This document shows positions 1-7,553 of a DNA stretch of 64,000 nucleotides, one piece after another. A model generated the notes under the pieces. It did not search any database. It saw nothing but the letters and a program-made list of their open reading frames with translations, and was not told the DNA's origin. Origin of the DNA: Desulfosudis oleivorans (GTDB taxonomy: Bacteria; Desulfobacterota; Desulfobacteria; Desulfobacterales; SURF-7); the NCBI GenBank assembly GCA_020723305.1, contig DYJC01000015.1, forward strand, positions 1 through 64,000. Reading direction: 5' to 3'. Both the position numbers and the translations under genes were made by a program. Every line of letters begins with the position of its first letter. Position 1 is the first letter of the stretch.

Positions 1-46
1 GACGATAGCACAAAATTAAAATAATTTCGAGTATTTTTTTGCCGGG

Positions 47-571
47 TTAATAAATCACTCTCATCCCAAAAGCCTGACACTTGTAGGCCATATCCTGACC
101 AATCCGGCCCATACCGAGAATCCCCACGGTTTTACCTTTTAATTCATCCCCGAGAAACAATAAGGGGTCCCAGCCAATAAATTCACCATTCCGGGTAAAC
201 CGGTCTGCCTCGACTATTCTCCGGGTCAAGGTAATCATCAGTGCAAAAGCGATTTCACCGGTTGCATTGGTCAGGACGCCCGGCGTATTGGTAACCATAA
301 TCTTCTTCTGCTTGGCTGCATGGATATCGATGTTATTGTACCCAACAGCATAATTGGCAATGATTTTCAGATTCGCGGCTTTCCGGAGAAGTTCCCCATC
401 TATTTTATCGGACAGAAGCGTTACAACTGCATCACAGTTCTGGATTTTCCGAACTAGAGAATCCATGTCCGCATTGCCGGGCCCGGGAAAAACTTCTACC
501 TCATATTTTCCCTGAAGCATTTTGATTCCGGTTTCCGGAATCCTGCGTGTAAAATAAACTTTTTTCTTCAT
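47..571 (-). pseudogene. Truncated D-isomer-specific 2-hydroxyacid dehydrogenase
   Basis: This reads as a 174-residue N-terminal half of a glyoxylate/hydroxypyruvate-reductase-type dehydrogenase. The N-terminal substrate lobe is present, including NYAVGYNNIDI and the NTPGVLTNATGEIAF segment. The NAD-binding Rossmann motif GILGMGRIGQ follows at about residues 148-157. The frame then stops (TAA) directly after GMRVIY, where family members of about 320 residues continue into the second half of the nucleotide domain with the catalytic Arg, Glu and His. The 46 bases past the stop are AT-rich and do not encode the missing part in any frame I can see, so a simple frameshift is unlikely. It is the last gene of a four-gene minus-strand operon, 43 bp after the kinase. 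Family assignment is firm; non-function is inferred. Confidence 0.78.
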
Positions 572-614
572 GGTAACACCCCTTCCGGATCAGGCATCTT
601 TTAAATGATTTTAC

Positions 615-1112
615 TTACACCCTTGCAGCGATCATTTCCGCAATCTGCTCCTGGTCAAGGTTCTTGCAGTCGATGGTCAGATCCGAATATCGCTCATACA
701 GTATTTTTCGCTCTTCAAACAACTCCCGGAAGGTCTGATCCTTTCGTTTTGCAATCCCCCGCTGATCAAAATTATGTATCCTTCTTCTGATCTCCTCATA
801 TTCCACATGAAGAAATATGATCTTTGAGATCCCCTTCAGATGCTGCATGGCCTTAATGCTGTAAACAGCGCTTCCACCTGTTGAGATCACGTGCTTCCGG
901 ATATTAATCTTCAGAATTTCATGCTCTTCAATTCTCCGTAGATTCAGATAATCACTTTCATCCATAATCTCCTGAAGGGATTTCTGCTGATTGATCTGGA
1001 TCAATACATCGGTGTCGATAAATCCAAAGGTCAGATATTTGGCCAGAATAATACCGATGGTACTCTTTCCGGCTCCCGGCATTCCGATGAGTGTGATATT
1101 GGATTCCGTCAT
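615..1112 (-). CDS. aroK: Shikimate kinase-like P-loop kinase
   Basis: A 165-residue protein of shikimate kinase size. The Walker A motif GMPGAGKST lies near residues 9-17. FIDTDVLI supplies the paired aspartates that bind shikimate and metal. STGGSAVY stands where the family has its GGG loop, and RGIAKRKDQTFRELFEER looks like the lid segment with its arginines. The ATG at 1112 overlaps the stop of the upstream amidohydrolase as ATGA, so it was preferred over an in-frame start farther upstream; translation is probably coupled. Its neighbours (DHH phosphoesterase, amidohydrolase, hydroxyacid dehydrogenase) are not other shikimate-pathway genes. It is either the housekeeping enzyme in an unusual place or a homologue acting on another small molecule. 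Confidence 0.8.
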   Translation of the reverse strand: MTESNITLIGMPGAGKSTIGIILAKYLTFGFIDTDVLIQINQQKSLQEIMDESDYLNLRRIEEHEILKINIRKHVISTGGSAVYSIKAMQHLKGISKIIFLHVEYEEIRRRIHNFDQRGIAKRKDQTFRELFEERKILYERYSDLTIDCKNLDQEQIAEMIAARV

Positions 1113-1993
1113 ATCGAAAACAGCTCCTTTGCATTCTGTCCCAGAATCAGTTTCAGCTTTTCGCCTTTCTGAAAACAAGCACCCAATTCTTTTACTTCGC
1201 GATCCCAGGCATACGGGATATTCGGGAAATCAGACCCATACAGAATACGATCGGAACGCATGTCATGAAGAGAGACAGGATTTTGACCTGGAAGATAATC
1301 GGTAACGGCCATTGCCGTATCCAGCCACAGATTATCATATTTTTCAATCAGGCGTTTGTAGGCGAAAAACTCATCCGCACCCAGATGGGGTACACACACC
1401 TTCAGCTCTGGAAAGTTTTTAAGTACGATCTCCAGTTTTTCCGCTTTGCAGATCTGGTAAGGATCACATGCATATCCCGGACTTTTGGGTTCCCGTCCGA
1501 CATGCATGACCAACGGCTTTTGAAACGAGCTGCAACTCTCATAAACGATATCCATCTCCCGGCTGTTCATGTCAAAGCACTGCACATGGGAATGGAGTTT
1601 TACTCCGGATAGCCCATCACTAAACGCTTTTTGAAGAATCTCTTCCACACCTTCCTCACCTGGAAAAATCGTTGCCATTCCGGTTATTTTCCCTGGGAAT
1701 TTCCTGCACAGTTCCACCATGAAATGGTTCAGATCAACTGAAATTCCCTTTTTATGGGCATATTGAAGGGCAACAACATGCACGACTCCCTTTTCCAGAA
1801 GGAAACGAACGATCTTTTCACTGCTGATCCGGTATCTCACCGGCCAGCCGTATTCATCAAACCACTTCCATACTGCCTTAAAAATATAATCGGGAAAAAC
1901 ATGAACGTGCGCATCCACTACTTCCGGAAAGGATTCCGGAACATGACTCCCCTCAGGGTCGTTTATGGCGGGAAGAGGAGTCTTGAGCATCAT
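1109..1993 (-). CDS. Amidohydrolase family protein (amidohydro_2 type)
   Basis: A 294-residue TIM-barrel metal-dependent hydrolase or decarboxylase of the amidohydrolase-2 group (ACMSD / gamma-resorcylate decarboxylase relatives). The N-terminal metal motif is VVDAHVHVFPDY. A central GVKLHSHVQCFDMN segment and VMHVGREP supply further histidines, VPHLGADEFFAY follows, and the C-terminal catalytic aspartate lies in YGSDFPNIPY. No signal peptide is seen, so it should be cytoplasmic. The substrate cannot be read from sequence. It sits 15 bp downstream of the DHH gene and its stop overlaps the start of the kinase, so these are one transcription unit. Confidence 0.82.
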   Translation of the reverse strand: MMLKTPLPAINDPEGSHVPESFPEVVDAHVHVFPDYIFKAVWKWFDEYGWPVRYRISSEKIVRFLLEKGVVHVVALQYAHKKGISVDLNHFMVELCRKFPGKITGMATIFPGEEGVEEILQKAFSDGLSGVKLHSHVQCFDMNSREMDIVYESCSSFQKPLVMHVGREPKSPGYACDPYQICKAEKLEIVLKNFPELKVCVPHLGADEFFAYKRLIEKYDNLWLDTAMAVTDYLPGQNPVSLHDMRSDRILYGSDFPNIPYAWDREVKELGACFQKGEKLKLILGQNAKELFSI

Positions 1994-2008
1994 AAAATCA
2001 AACCGTCC

Positions 2009-2998
2009 TCATCGGATCTTTTTTATGACCCAGTTTAGCAGATTGTCGGAATTGTAAGGCTTGATCTCATGTTGAATGGCAGCTAACGGGATTTCTGCTC
2101 GTGCTGCACTCTTGTGTCCTCCTGCGCTGCTGATATTCCCGAAACGGTTGGATGCCAGTGCCCCGGCGTTTTTCCGGACTCCGTCATTCCGGAAAATGAT
2201 AATCAGAAGGTCATTGTATATTCCGGAAACAATACTCCATTGTATGGACTCTATTTTCATGAAAAAATCAGCGATATTCACACAGATATCCGGATTTTCT
2301 ACGGTTCCGAGATGACAGAAGAGTCTTCCCTTTTTGATGACTTTCCCTTCCAGAGCCCTTTCATAGTACTTCAGTTGATTTAACCGGATTTCAGATTGTT
2401 CAATTTTTTGAGAGAGCTGGATGTTGACGTATTTGAACAGGAATTGAAACGCTTCCATATCCTCGACAATCGCTTTTCTCTCAAAATTACATGTATCGGT
2501 CTTGATGGCATGAAACAGGGCCGTTGCCAGTCTCACAGATGGCTTGATCCTGGCGGCCATGAGATATTCGGTCAAAATGCTGGCTGTTGCTCCATAAAGA
2601 GGCCGGATATCTGAAAATGTATTCTCAATTCTGGCATCCGGGTGATGATCAATTACAACATCGAACTGAAACCCGGAAAAGCGCTCATGATGGTTTGGCT
2701 GAGAGTCCAGAATGACAAACCGGTTATAATTCTCTATCTTGATGTCATCGATATGGATCATCCGGATCTTCAGAAGACGGATCATGGCGATGTTATCCGG
2801 GCGATCCAAAATATTGATATTGGAAATTGCAATAGAGGAAACCCGTCTCCACATGATCCTTTTGAAAGCCAGAGCGCTTCCCATGGAATCCGGGTCTGCA
2901 TTGATTACAATGAGGACATTGTCCCCTTCCTGGAATGTCTTGTAAAGCTCTTCCAACCTTTTTGCAGTTGTTTTTTTCTTCATATTTGTCTTTAACAT
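2009..2998 (-). CDS. DHH/DHHA1 family phosphoesterase (NrnA-like)
   Basis: A member of the DHH superfamily of bacterial oligoribonuclease/pAp phosphatases and RecJ relatives. The first metal motif is NADPDSMGSALA near residue 33. The signature VVIDHHPD sits in the middle. The C-terminal DHHA1 substrate motif is seen as GNISSAGGHKSAARAEIP. About 330 residues is normal for NrnA-type enzymes, which degrade nanoRNA and 3'-phosphoadenosine 5'-phosphate in the cytoplasm. I chose the ATG at 2998, which has AGGAAAG just upstream, over an in-frame TTG at 3025. It is the first gene of the left-edge operon. The exact substrate (nanoRNA, pAp or a cyclic dinucleotide product) is not determined. Confidence 0.85.
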   Translation of the reverse strand: MLKTNMKKKTTAKRLEELYKTFQEGDNVLIVINADPDSMGSALAFKRIMWRRVSSIAISNINILDRPDNIAMIRLLKIRMIHIDDIKIENYNRFVILDSQPNHHERFSGFQFDVVIDHHPDARIENTFSDIRPLYGATASILTEYLMAARIKPSVRLATALFHAIKTDTCNFERKAIVEDMEAFQFLFKYVNIQLSQKIEQSEIRLNQLKYYERALEGKVIKKGRLFCHLGTVENPDICVNIADFFMKIESIQWSIVSGIYNDLLIIIFRNDGVRKNAGALASNRFGNISSAGGHKSAARAEIPLAAIQHEIKPYNSDNLLNWVIKKIR

Positions 2999-3189
2999 GT
3001 ATCTTTCCTGATCTGAAATTTTCAATTCTACGGCAACGAGTATACGTTTTTTTCATGAAAACTTCAAGGTGATGAAAAAAAACAGCGGTTATTCTTTGTA
3101 AGGGGTTTGAATTATTATGTGGAATGAAAAGCAGCTCTCAGCGCCGATCAGAAATGCCGAAATCGCATGCCGGACTCGTGGGCGCAGTT

Positions 3190-4260
3190 TCATTTCAAAT
3201 ACTTGTTCTTCTTGACCGACTTGATGAATTTGCCGAAATCCCGATCCTTCTTCCTCTTTTCAGCATAGGACATCCGGTTGAACCTGGATTCTTCCCGGAG
3301 TTTCAGATAGTTCTCAAAATGGTCCCGGCTGATTTCGCCGGATTGAACCGCCTCATGCACAGCGCATCCTGGTTCGTCTGTATGGCTGCAATCCCGGTAA
3401 CGGCAGCCGAATGAGAGGGCTGTGATGTCGGAATAACTTATTCCAATAACGCCTTCCTCGGCAAAAATACCAAATTCACGCATTCCCGGATTGTCGATCA
3501 CCAGTGCGCCGCCTTCGAGACGAATCAGCTCGCGGCGGACAGTCGTGTGCCGTCCTTCGCCTGTCCCGCTGACCGTTTTTGTTTCCAGCTTTTCACGGCC
3601 GATCAGATGATTGATCAGGGTACTCTTACCGACCCCTGACGACCCGACAAAGCAGTAGGTCTTTCCCGGCAGCAGCAGCCGCTTGAAATCATCCATGCCT
3701 TCCCGCGTCACGTTGCTCAGCGTTACGACCGGTGCGATGATGCCTGCAGAACGTATTTCCGCCAACTGTTCAGCCAGAACCTCTGAATTCACCAGGTCCG
3801 TCTTAGTAAGCAAAATGCAAGGTTCAGCCCCTCCATCCATCACCATTACCAGATAGCGTTCCAGCCGCTTGAGATTGAAATCAAAATGGCATGACTGAAC
3901 AATGACCACGTAATCCACATTCGCCGCGATCATCTGATAACCGATGACACTCCCTGCCGACTTTCGGCGCAGCGCAGTCCTTCGCTCCAACATCAGATGG
4001 ACTACCCCGAGATCATCGCCCGGCTTCTTCTCCAGGCAAACCCAGTCACCGACACATGGCAGTTCATGAGGCTGTCGATGCCGGTGCAGATAACTTCCGG
4101 CCAGCTTTGCCCTGAACGTACCTGTCTGATCCACGAGCAATAACTGTTCCCGATCAACCGCCGCAACGCGGGCGATACTTTCCGACGGTTTGCATTTCTT
4201 TTTTTTCTCGAACCAGTCGTTCCAGCCTAATTCATTCAATTCAAGATTCTGGTTTTCCAT
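3190..4260 (-). CDS. rsgA: Ribosome small subunit-dependent GTPase A
   Basis: A 356-residue circularly permuted GTPase that helps late maturation of the 30S subunit. The N-terminal OB-fold region contains CVGDWVCLE. The GTPase motifs appear in permuted order: TKTD (G4), then GSSGVGKSTLINHL (G1), TGEGRHTT (G2) and DNPGMREFG (G3). The C-terminal zinc module follows as GCRYRDCSHTDEPGCAV, with Cys and His spaced as in RsgA. All family landmarks are present and length is normal. It is monocistronic, on the same strand as the left-edge operon. Confidence 0.96.
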   Translation of the reverse strand: MENQNLELNELGWNDWFEKKKKCKPSESIARVAAVDREQLLLVDQTGTFRAKLAGSYLHRHRQPHELPCVGDWVCLEKKPGDDLGVVHLMLERRTALRRKSAGSVIGYQMIAANVDYVVIVQSCHFDFNLKRLERYLVMVMDGGAEPCILLTKTDLVNSEVLAEQLAEIRSAGIIAPVVTLSNVTREGMDDFKRLLLPGKTYCFVGSSGVGKSTLINHLIGREKLETKTVSGTGEGRHTTVRRELIRLEGGALVIDNPGMREFGIFAEEGVIGISYSDITALSFGCRYRDCSHTDEPGCAVHEAVQSGEISRDHFENYLKLREESRFNRMSYAEKRKKDRDFGKFIKSVKKNKYLK

Positions 4261-4488
4261 TTATCTCCTCTTGTCAGGTCTCATAATCCTGCTGCGGCAT
4301 TTGATGAGCCGGTCAACCTCGCAGCAGAAAGCCGGAAGGTGCCGACACCGGCCAGGGCCCCAAATTTCCCATTTCACTGGTAGTCAAATAAATACAGCCC
4401 TATGAAATATCCGGCTGCCTGTGCAGGAAAGTATTCATATTATGTCAATCGCTTTTTATGAATTGGTTATCAAGTCCTCTGAATTCGC

Positions 4489-4554
4489 TTACTCGATAAT
4501 CACATTTGGGATGCGTACACCTTGAAAGTTCCCTATTCTGATTAAAGTTGTCAT
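4489..4554 (-). pseudogene. MazE-like antitoxin remnant
   Basis: A 21-codon fragment reading MTTLIRIGNFQGVRIPNVII and one more residue, then TAA. It matches the first 21 residues of the intact antitoxin at 6407-6661 with substitutions only at S10F and K17N. It keeps the same GGAGG ribosome site. The rest of the AbrB-fold domain and the toxin gene have been deleted, and the stop lies exactly at the deletion junction. It cannot form a functional toxin-binding domain. Confidence 0.85.
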
Positions 4555-4563
4555 TACTGCCTC

Positions 4564-4601
4564 CATTTGTGTAAAATGTAATTACATTATAGTCACAAAT
4601 G
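4564..4601. promoter_or_regulatory. Nested palindromic operator of the decayed antitoxin copy
   Basis: The outer inverted repeat is CATTTGTG (4564-4571) with CACAAATG (4594-4601). Inside it is the perfect 12-bp palindrome ATGTAATTACAT at 4576-4587. The same structure is preserved at 6671-6708 in front of the intact mazE. MazE-type antitoxins bind such palindromes to autorepress; binding here is inferred from symmetry and position. Confidence 0.6.
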
Positions 4602-4631
4602 AATTGTTAAAAATTTATTCAACAGACTCAT

Positions 4632-4880
4632 TTACTGAGCAACTTGATGAATAATCTCTGAAATATATGATTGGTATTTTATTCCCAATTTATTTGCTTT
4701 GTCTTTTATTTTTTCTATATCTTCGCTATTAACCCTGATGGTCATTGTGATGTCTTTTTTTCTTGATTTAAGAGCATTTTCTATTTTTAATAATTCCCTA
4801 CCCTTCAATGGCTTGAATTCGCCTCTTAACAAAGCATTTTCAACTTCTTTTTCTTCTTTTGTTAATCGAATCTTTTTCAT
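4632..4880 (-). CDS. CopG-family antitoxin of a BrnT-type toxin
   Basis: An 82-residue protein with a charged N-terminal part (LTKEEKEVENALLRGEFKPL), probably the toxin-wrapping segment. A C-terminal ribbon-helix-helix follows (TMTIRVNSEDIEKIKDKANK, then LGIKYQSYISEIIHQ). This is the layout of the CopG-like antitoxins that accompany BrnT/COG2929 toxins. Its ATG overlaps the toxin stop as ATGA, so the order is toxin first, antitoxin second, with coupled translation, as in brnTA. It should neutralise the toxin and repress the shared promoter. Base composition is much more AT-rich than the core genes nearby. Confidence 0.82.
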   Translation of the reverse strand: MKKIRLTKEEKEVENALLRGEFKPLKGRELLKIENALKSRKKDITMTIRVNSEDIEKIKDKANKLGIKYQSYISEIIHQVAQ

Positions 4881-5140
4881 ACTTCACCTTTTTTACTTTT
4901 AAACATTTTGGTATATTTCCGGCTTGGAAACATTGTTTTTAAGAAAATGTATTTATCCTCAACAACACAAGGCACTACCCAGACATATTTCTTGTATTCA
5001 TATAGCAAAACCATCTGATTAGCTCTTGACCGATGCTTTTCAGCACCCAAAAATGTTGAATCTAAGATTTCCTCGAACGACACACCTCTTTCCTTCTTGA
5101 GAATTCTATTCTTTTCTTCATCCCATTTAATTATTTTCAT
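4877..5140 (-). CDS. BrnT-family ribonuclease toxin
   Basis: An 87-residue basic protein of the BrnT/COG2929 family. The hallmark N-terminus is IIKWDEEKNRILKKERGVSF, followed by FEEILDSTFLG. A beta-rich core (VLLYEYKKYVWVVPCVVED) and the C-terminal FLKTMFPSRKYTKMF complete the fold, including the conserved arginine of the RelE-like active region. Such toxins cleave RNA. It is followed with a 4-bp overlap by its CopG antitoxin. No Shine-Dalgarno is visible, and the predicted promoter puts the transcript start at or next to the ATG, suggesting a leaderless message. Confidence 0.82.
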   Translation of the reverse strand: MKIIKWDEEKNRILKKERGVSFEEILDSTFLGAEKHRSRANQMVLLYEYKKYVWVVPCVVEDKYIFLKTMFPSRKYTKMFKSKKGEV

Positions 5141-5146
5141 GGCTTA

Positions 5147-5187
5147 ATAATATCACATCAATAAAGTAATTACAAATGTATTTACAT
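5147..5187 (-). promoter_or_regulatory. Promoter and operator of the BrnT/CopG operon
   Basis: On the minus strand TTGTAA (complement of 5170-5175) and TATTAT (complement of 5147-5152) are separated by exactly 17 bp, a good sigma-70 match. Overlapping and just upstream are GTAATTAC (5166-5173) and the near-palindrome ATGTATTTACAT (5176-5187). The latter closely resembles the ATGTAATTACAT operator of the neighbouring MazEF module. The start codon at 5140 lies about 7 bp past the -10. Confidence 0.6.
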
Positions 5188-5289
5188 TCACTTTTTTAAT
5201 CGAGATAGGAAGGGGTCTCATGCAGAATGAACACCATCCAATTCATCCACTCTTCTATTTCTCTTCGAGATTGTATTTGTCTGACTGCT

Positions 5290-6023
5290 TTATTTTAAAA
5301 CCTCCCAGTGGCCGCCTTTTGAAGGACCAACCCGTTTCAGTCTTCCGGCCTCCTGCAATTTCCGCATGTTTTTTTCCACCGCCCGGGTCGAAATCCGAAG
5401 TTTCTCAACAAGCTCAGGAATCGTCATGTAAGGCTGATTGGTCAAAAATTCTATGATTTTCCCCGAACTTTTCCCCGAACTTTTCCCCGAACTTTTTTCT
5501 TTATTGTCCAAGGCCATCTCACCTTTAAGCATAGCCAGATATTCACCGGAATATGGAAACTCCACCCAGAGATCATGGCCGTCCAGTTGAATCCGCGGAA
5601 GCGGCGAATCCGCTGTTCGGCATGCGTCGAAGATTCTTTCAATACCCCGGCCCCAGGATTCGATTTCCCCGGAGCGGAAAAAGGCGTTGGCCACGTCCGG
5701 ATTATAGGGATGTGAAGCGTGCGCACCCAGTAATTTTTCAAGATCCCAGTTGTCCGGCAGCACGGCCGGATTCCAGATTTTCAATTTATGCTCATATACG
5801 CGAATCTGTATCGGTGCAGGAACTGCATAATCACGATGCACAATCGCATTCAGTACGGCCTCGCGCAACGCCTCGTAAGGAACGGGAAACCGTTCGATTC
5901 GCTGAATACCTTTATAGCTGATCGCTGCTTTCATGTATTTGGTTCGAAGCAGATCGATCACAGCGTGTGCCTGGGAGAACAGGGAACCATGGATTTCATC
6001 ATGATTGGCAAGCTCTGATATCG
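5290..6023 (-). pseudogene. 5'-truncated ATP-binding transcriptional regulator (Schlafen/AlbA_2-type, COG2865)
   Basis: The reading frame encodes the C-terminal two thirds of a COG2865 protein. It contains a GHKL-like ATPase segment (FPVPYEALREAVLNAIVHRD, then EIESWGRGIERIFDAC), a Ser-Gly-Lys linker repeat, and a winged-helix end (YMTIPELVEKLRISTRAVEK). Family-like sequence (DEIHGSLFSQAHAVIDLLRT) continues upstream of the only possible start, a GTG at 5961, as far as 6023. There it ends abruptly at the first base of the 47-bp repeat. The N-terminal AlbA_2 DNA-binding domain is missing and was not found on the far side of the toxin-antitoxin insert. It is most likely a gene broken by that insertion, though a short product from the GTG cannot be excluded. 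Confidence 0.75.
5457..5492. repeat. Three tandem 12-bp units encoding a Ser-Gly-Lys linker
   Basis: The 12-mer TTTTCCCCGAAC is repeated three times without change. On the coding strand it gives SSGKSSGKSSGK between the ATPase and winged-helix parts of the truncated regulator. Comparable repeat linkers are common in this family, so this is probably slippage-prone linker DNA rather than a separate element. Confidence 0.85.
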
Positions 6024-6083
6024 TATGTCAATAACTCTTTATGAATTGGTTATCATGTCCTCTGAATTCGAAATGTTAGGCCA

Positions 6084-6413
6084 TTAATACGCAAAAAGCT
6101 CTTGCAGACAGTTGATTGTTTTGATCTGAGTATTTTTCGTAATCACACCTAGTTTTTGAATGAATCCGGATTTATCAACAGCTCTCATTTGATCCAATAG
6201 AATCAATCCTTTTTTTCCTTGGGAAGTACAAGGTATTCTCGTTGGGAAGGCAAATCCTTTGGACGTCATTGGAGCAACAATCACCGTTCCCAATCCAGAC
6301 ATTTCATCCGGGGAAATTATCACACAAGGTCTTGTTTTTTTTATCTCAGAACCTTGTGTTGGATCCAATTGGATTAGCCAGATATCAAATCTATTGATGT
6401 TTTGATTTACCAT
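6084..6413 (-). CDS. mazF: MazF/PemK-family mRNA interferase toxin
   Basis: A toxin of 109 residues with the family landmarks in order: FDIWLIQLDPTQGSEIKKTR near the start (the DPT.G.E..K.R.. motif), PCVIISPDEMSG, TVIVAPMTS, and LLDQMRAVDKSGFI near the end. These toxins cleave single-stranded RNA at short specific sequences. I chose the ATG at 6413, preceded by GAGG at suitable distance, over the in-frame TTG at 6419. The start overlaps the antitoxin stop by 7 bp, the usual antitoxin-first arrangement. The paralogous copy at 4441-4605 has lost this gene. Confidence 0.9.
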   Translation of the reverse strand: MVNQNINRFDIWLIQLDPTQGSEIKKTRPCVIISPDEMSGLGTVIVAPMTSKGFAFPTRIPCTSQGKKGLILLDQMRAVDKSGFIQKLGVITKNTQIKTINCLQELFAY

Positions 6414-6661
6414 TCCCAATCCTCTTCATCCACCAACGGTGCTTCGAGCCATTCCTGATCTGCCTTGCTTGCTTTTTGAGATGAAAGGGCTTTATCAAAT
6501 TGTTCCTTCCAGCCTTCTCTTTGTTTTTTAACCGGCTGGATTAATAATCCATCATCCGTAACTTTAAACTCCAGCTCTTTATCTTCCAATTGAGCTTGCT
6601 CGATAATCACTTTTGGGATACGAACACCTTGAGAGTTCCCTATTCTGATTAAAGTGGTCAT
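6407..6661 (-). CDS. mazE: MazE-family antitoxin (AbrB-type DNA-binding)
   Basis: An 84-residue antitoxin. The N-terminal swapped-hairpin AbrB domain reads TLIRIGNSQGVRIPKVIIEQ. The C-terminal acidic tail (EWLEAPLVDEEDWEW) should wrap around MazF. The start at 6661 is preferred because the in-frame ATG at 6673 is part of the Shine-Dalgarno stretch ATGGAGGCAGAA. It should neutralise MazF and repress its own promoter through the palindromes upstream. Confidence 0.9.
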   Translation of the reverse strand: MTTLIRIGNSQGVRIPKVIIEQAQLEDKELEFKVTDDGLLIQPVKKQREGWKEQFDKALSSQKASKADQEWLEAPLVDEEDWEW

Positions 6662-6670
6662 TTCTGCCTC

Positions 6671-6721
6671 CATTTGTGTGTAATGTAATTACATTATAGT
6701 CACAAATGAATTCATTGTCAA
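6671..6721 (-). promoter_or_regulatory. Consensus sigma-70 promoter and operator of mazEF
   Basis: On the minus strand TTGACA (complement of 6716-6721) is followed after exactly 17 bp by TATAAT (complement of 6693-6698). Both hexamers are perfect consensus. Overlapping the start region are the nested palindromes CATTTGTG...CACAAATG (6671-6708) and ATGTAATTACAT (6683-6694). A perfect promoter under a palindromic operator is what an autorepressed antitoxin operon needs. Confidence 0.8.
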
Positions 6722-6959
6722 ACTGATCTTATTGCGCTGATTGCTTTATTCCCAACGGCTCTATTTTTTAACAATCTCATTAGGTTGGACCAACATCTTC
6801 CATAGCAGCACACAAGCATATCTGTGAGGAGGCTAAAAGTTGAAAAAGCGTATCAATCGACCTGGTATATTGAAATGCATCAAATCATAGACATTCCTAT
6901 TATTTTCCCCGCTGCTGCTCAAGCTTCCGGTTGCTGAACGCATATTTATTCCAGCGATT

Positions 6960-7553
6960 TTAATTTTGGCGAGTCGGCACATGAAAATCCACAGCGCTCG
7001 TATCGATAAAACTCGATATGAAGTACTGAACCAAAGCAAAAAAAGACAAGATCGCGTCAGCGATGATAAGCTTGCAACGGTAGTTTTCAAATACAGTACC
7101 ATGTTCGTGATAAAAAATGAACAACCAGGCCGCCTCGCAGATAATGAACAAGAAAATGACGTATGAGGAACGGGTCCAAATGTGATCGGCAAGTTTCCTG
7201 GACACTGAACGCAGTCGAACTCCTCTATCGACAAACTCGGACAGCCATTTGAGGTAGCTCAAAAAACCATAAGACTTCTTTTCCTTATCAGACGTCTTTT
7301 CCCTTATTATTAGGCAGACGTAATCTAACACATTGTGCAAAGTGAGGCGGTGCACCACGTACCAAACGTTCCCGACGATAATTGAAATCGTAGCGATAAT
7401 AACAAGGTGCCATTTATCAGAGGGGTTGAACGTATCAAACCACCTCGGATGAGCTACCGCCGCAAGCATTATGATCGTCAGGCCTGGGAGCATATGTCGA
7501 AAGAGTTTACTCAGGCTTCTCCAGATTGCATCGATTGTTTTATCCATGGTCAT
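6960..7553 (-). CDS. Hypothetical integral membrane protein
   Basis: A 197-residue protein I do not recognise. The sequence suggests four membrane segments, two in the first third (LPGLTIIMLAAVA and LVIIATISIIVGNVWYVV) and two near the C-terminus (SYVIFLFIICEAAWLFIFY and LIIADAILSFFALVQYFIS). A basic cytoplasmic loop (REKTSDKEKKSYGFLSYLKW) lies between the pairs. It stands alone between the toxin-antitoxin island and a mobile-element-like repeat, with no operon partner, and may be accessory. An overlapping frame (6833-7234) on the same strand lacks membrane or domain character and was dismissed. Confidence 0.6.
   Translation of the reverse strand: MTMDKTIDAIWRSLSKLFRHMLPGLTIIMLAAVAHPRWFDTFNPSDKWHLVIIATISIIVGNVWYVVHRLTLHNVLDYVCLIIREKTSDKEKKSYGFLSYLKWLSEFVDRGVRLRSVSRKLADHIWTRSSYVIFLFIICEAAWLFIFYHEHGTVFENYRCKLIIADAILSFFALVQYFISSFIDTSAVDFHVPTRQN

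Larger units (their letters stand above)
4441..4605. repeat. Decayed copy of the MazEF module (internal deletion)
   Basis: Bases 4441-4487 match 6024-6070 at 43 of 47 positions, and bases 4487-4605 match 6594-6712 at about 110 of 119. The two blocks are fused here at the G at 4487, whereas in the other copy they are separated by about 523 bp carrying mazF and most of mazE. This copy is therefore an internally deleted duplicate. Its -10 hexamer is kept, but the sequence matching the -35 (TTGACA in the intact copy) has decayed to TTAACA, with the spacer shortened by about 3 bp. Confidence 0.85.
6024..6712. repeat. Intact copy of the duplicated MazEF module
   Basis: This 689-bp block starts with the 47-bp segment shared with 4441-4487 and ends with the promoter region shared with 4487-4605; between these lie mazF and mazE. 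The left boundary coincides with the breakpoint of the truncated ATP-binding gene. No terminal inverted repeats or target duplication could be identified, so the way it moved is unknown. Confidence 0.75.

Noticed and set aside
5457-5492. The 12-bp repeats as an iteron or origin
   Set aside because: They are in frame, encode a Ser-Gly-Lys linker typical of the family, and no replication gene is near.
6833-7234. A minus-strand frame overlapping the hypothetical membrane protein
   Set aside because: The other frame has well-formed membrane helices; this one has a low-complexity Ser/Arg-rich composition typical of an off-frame reading.
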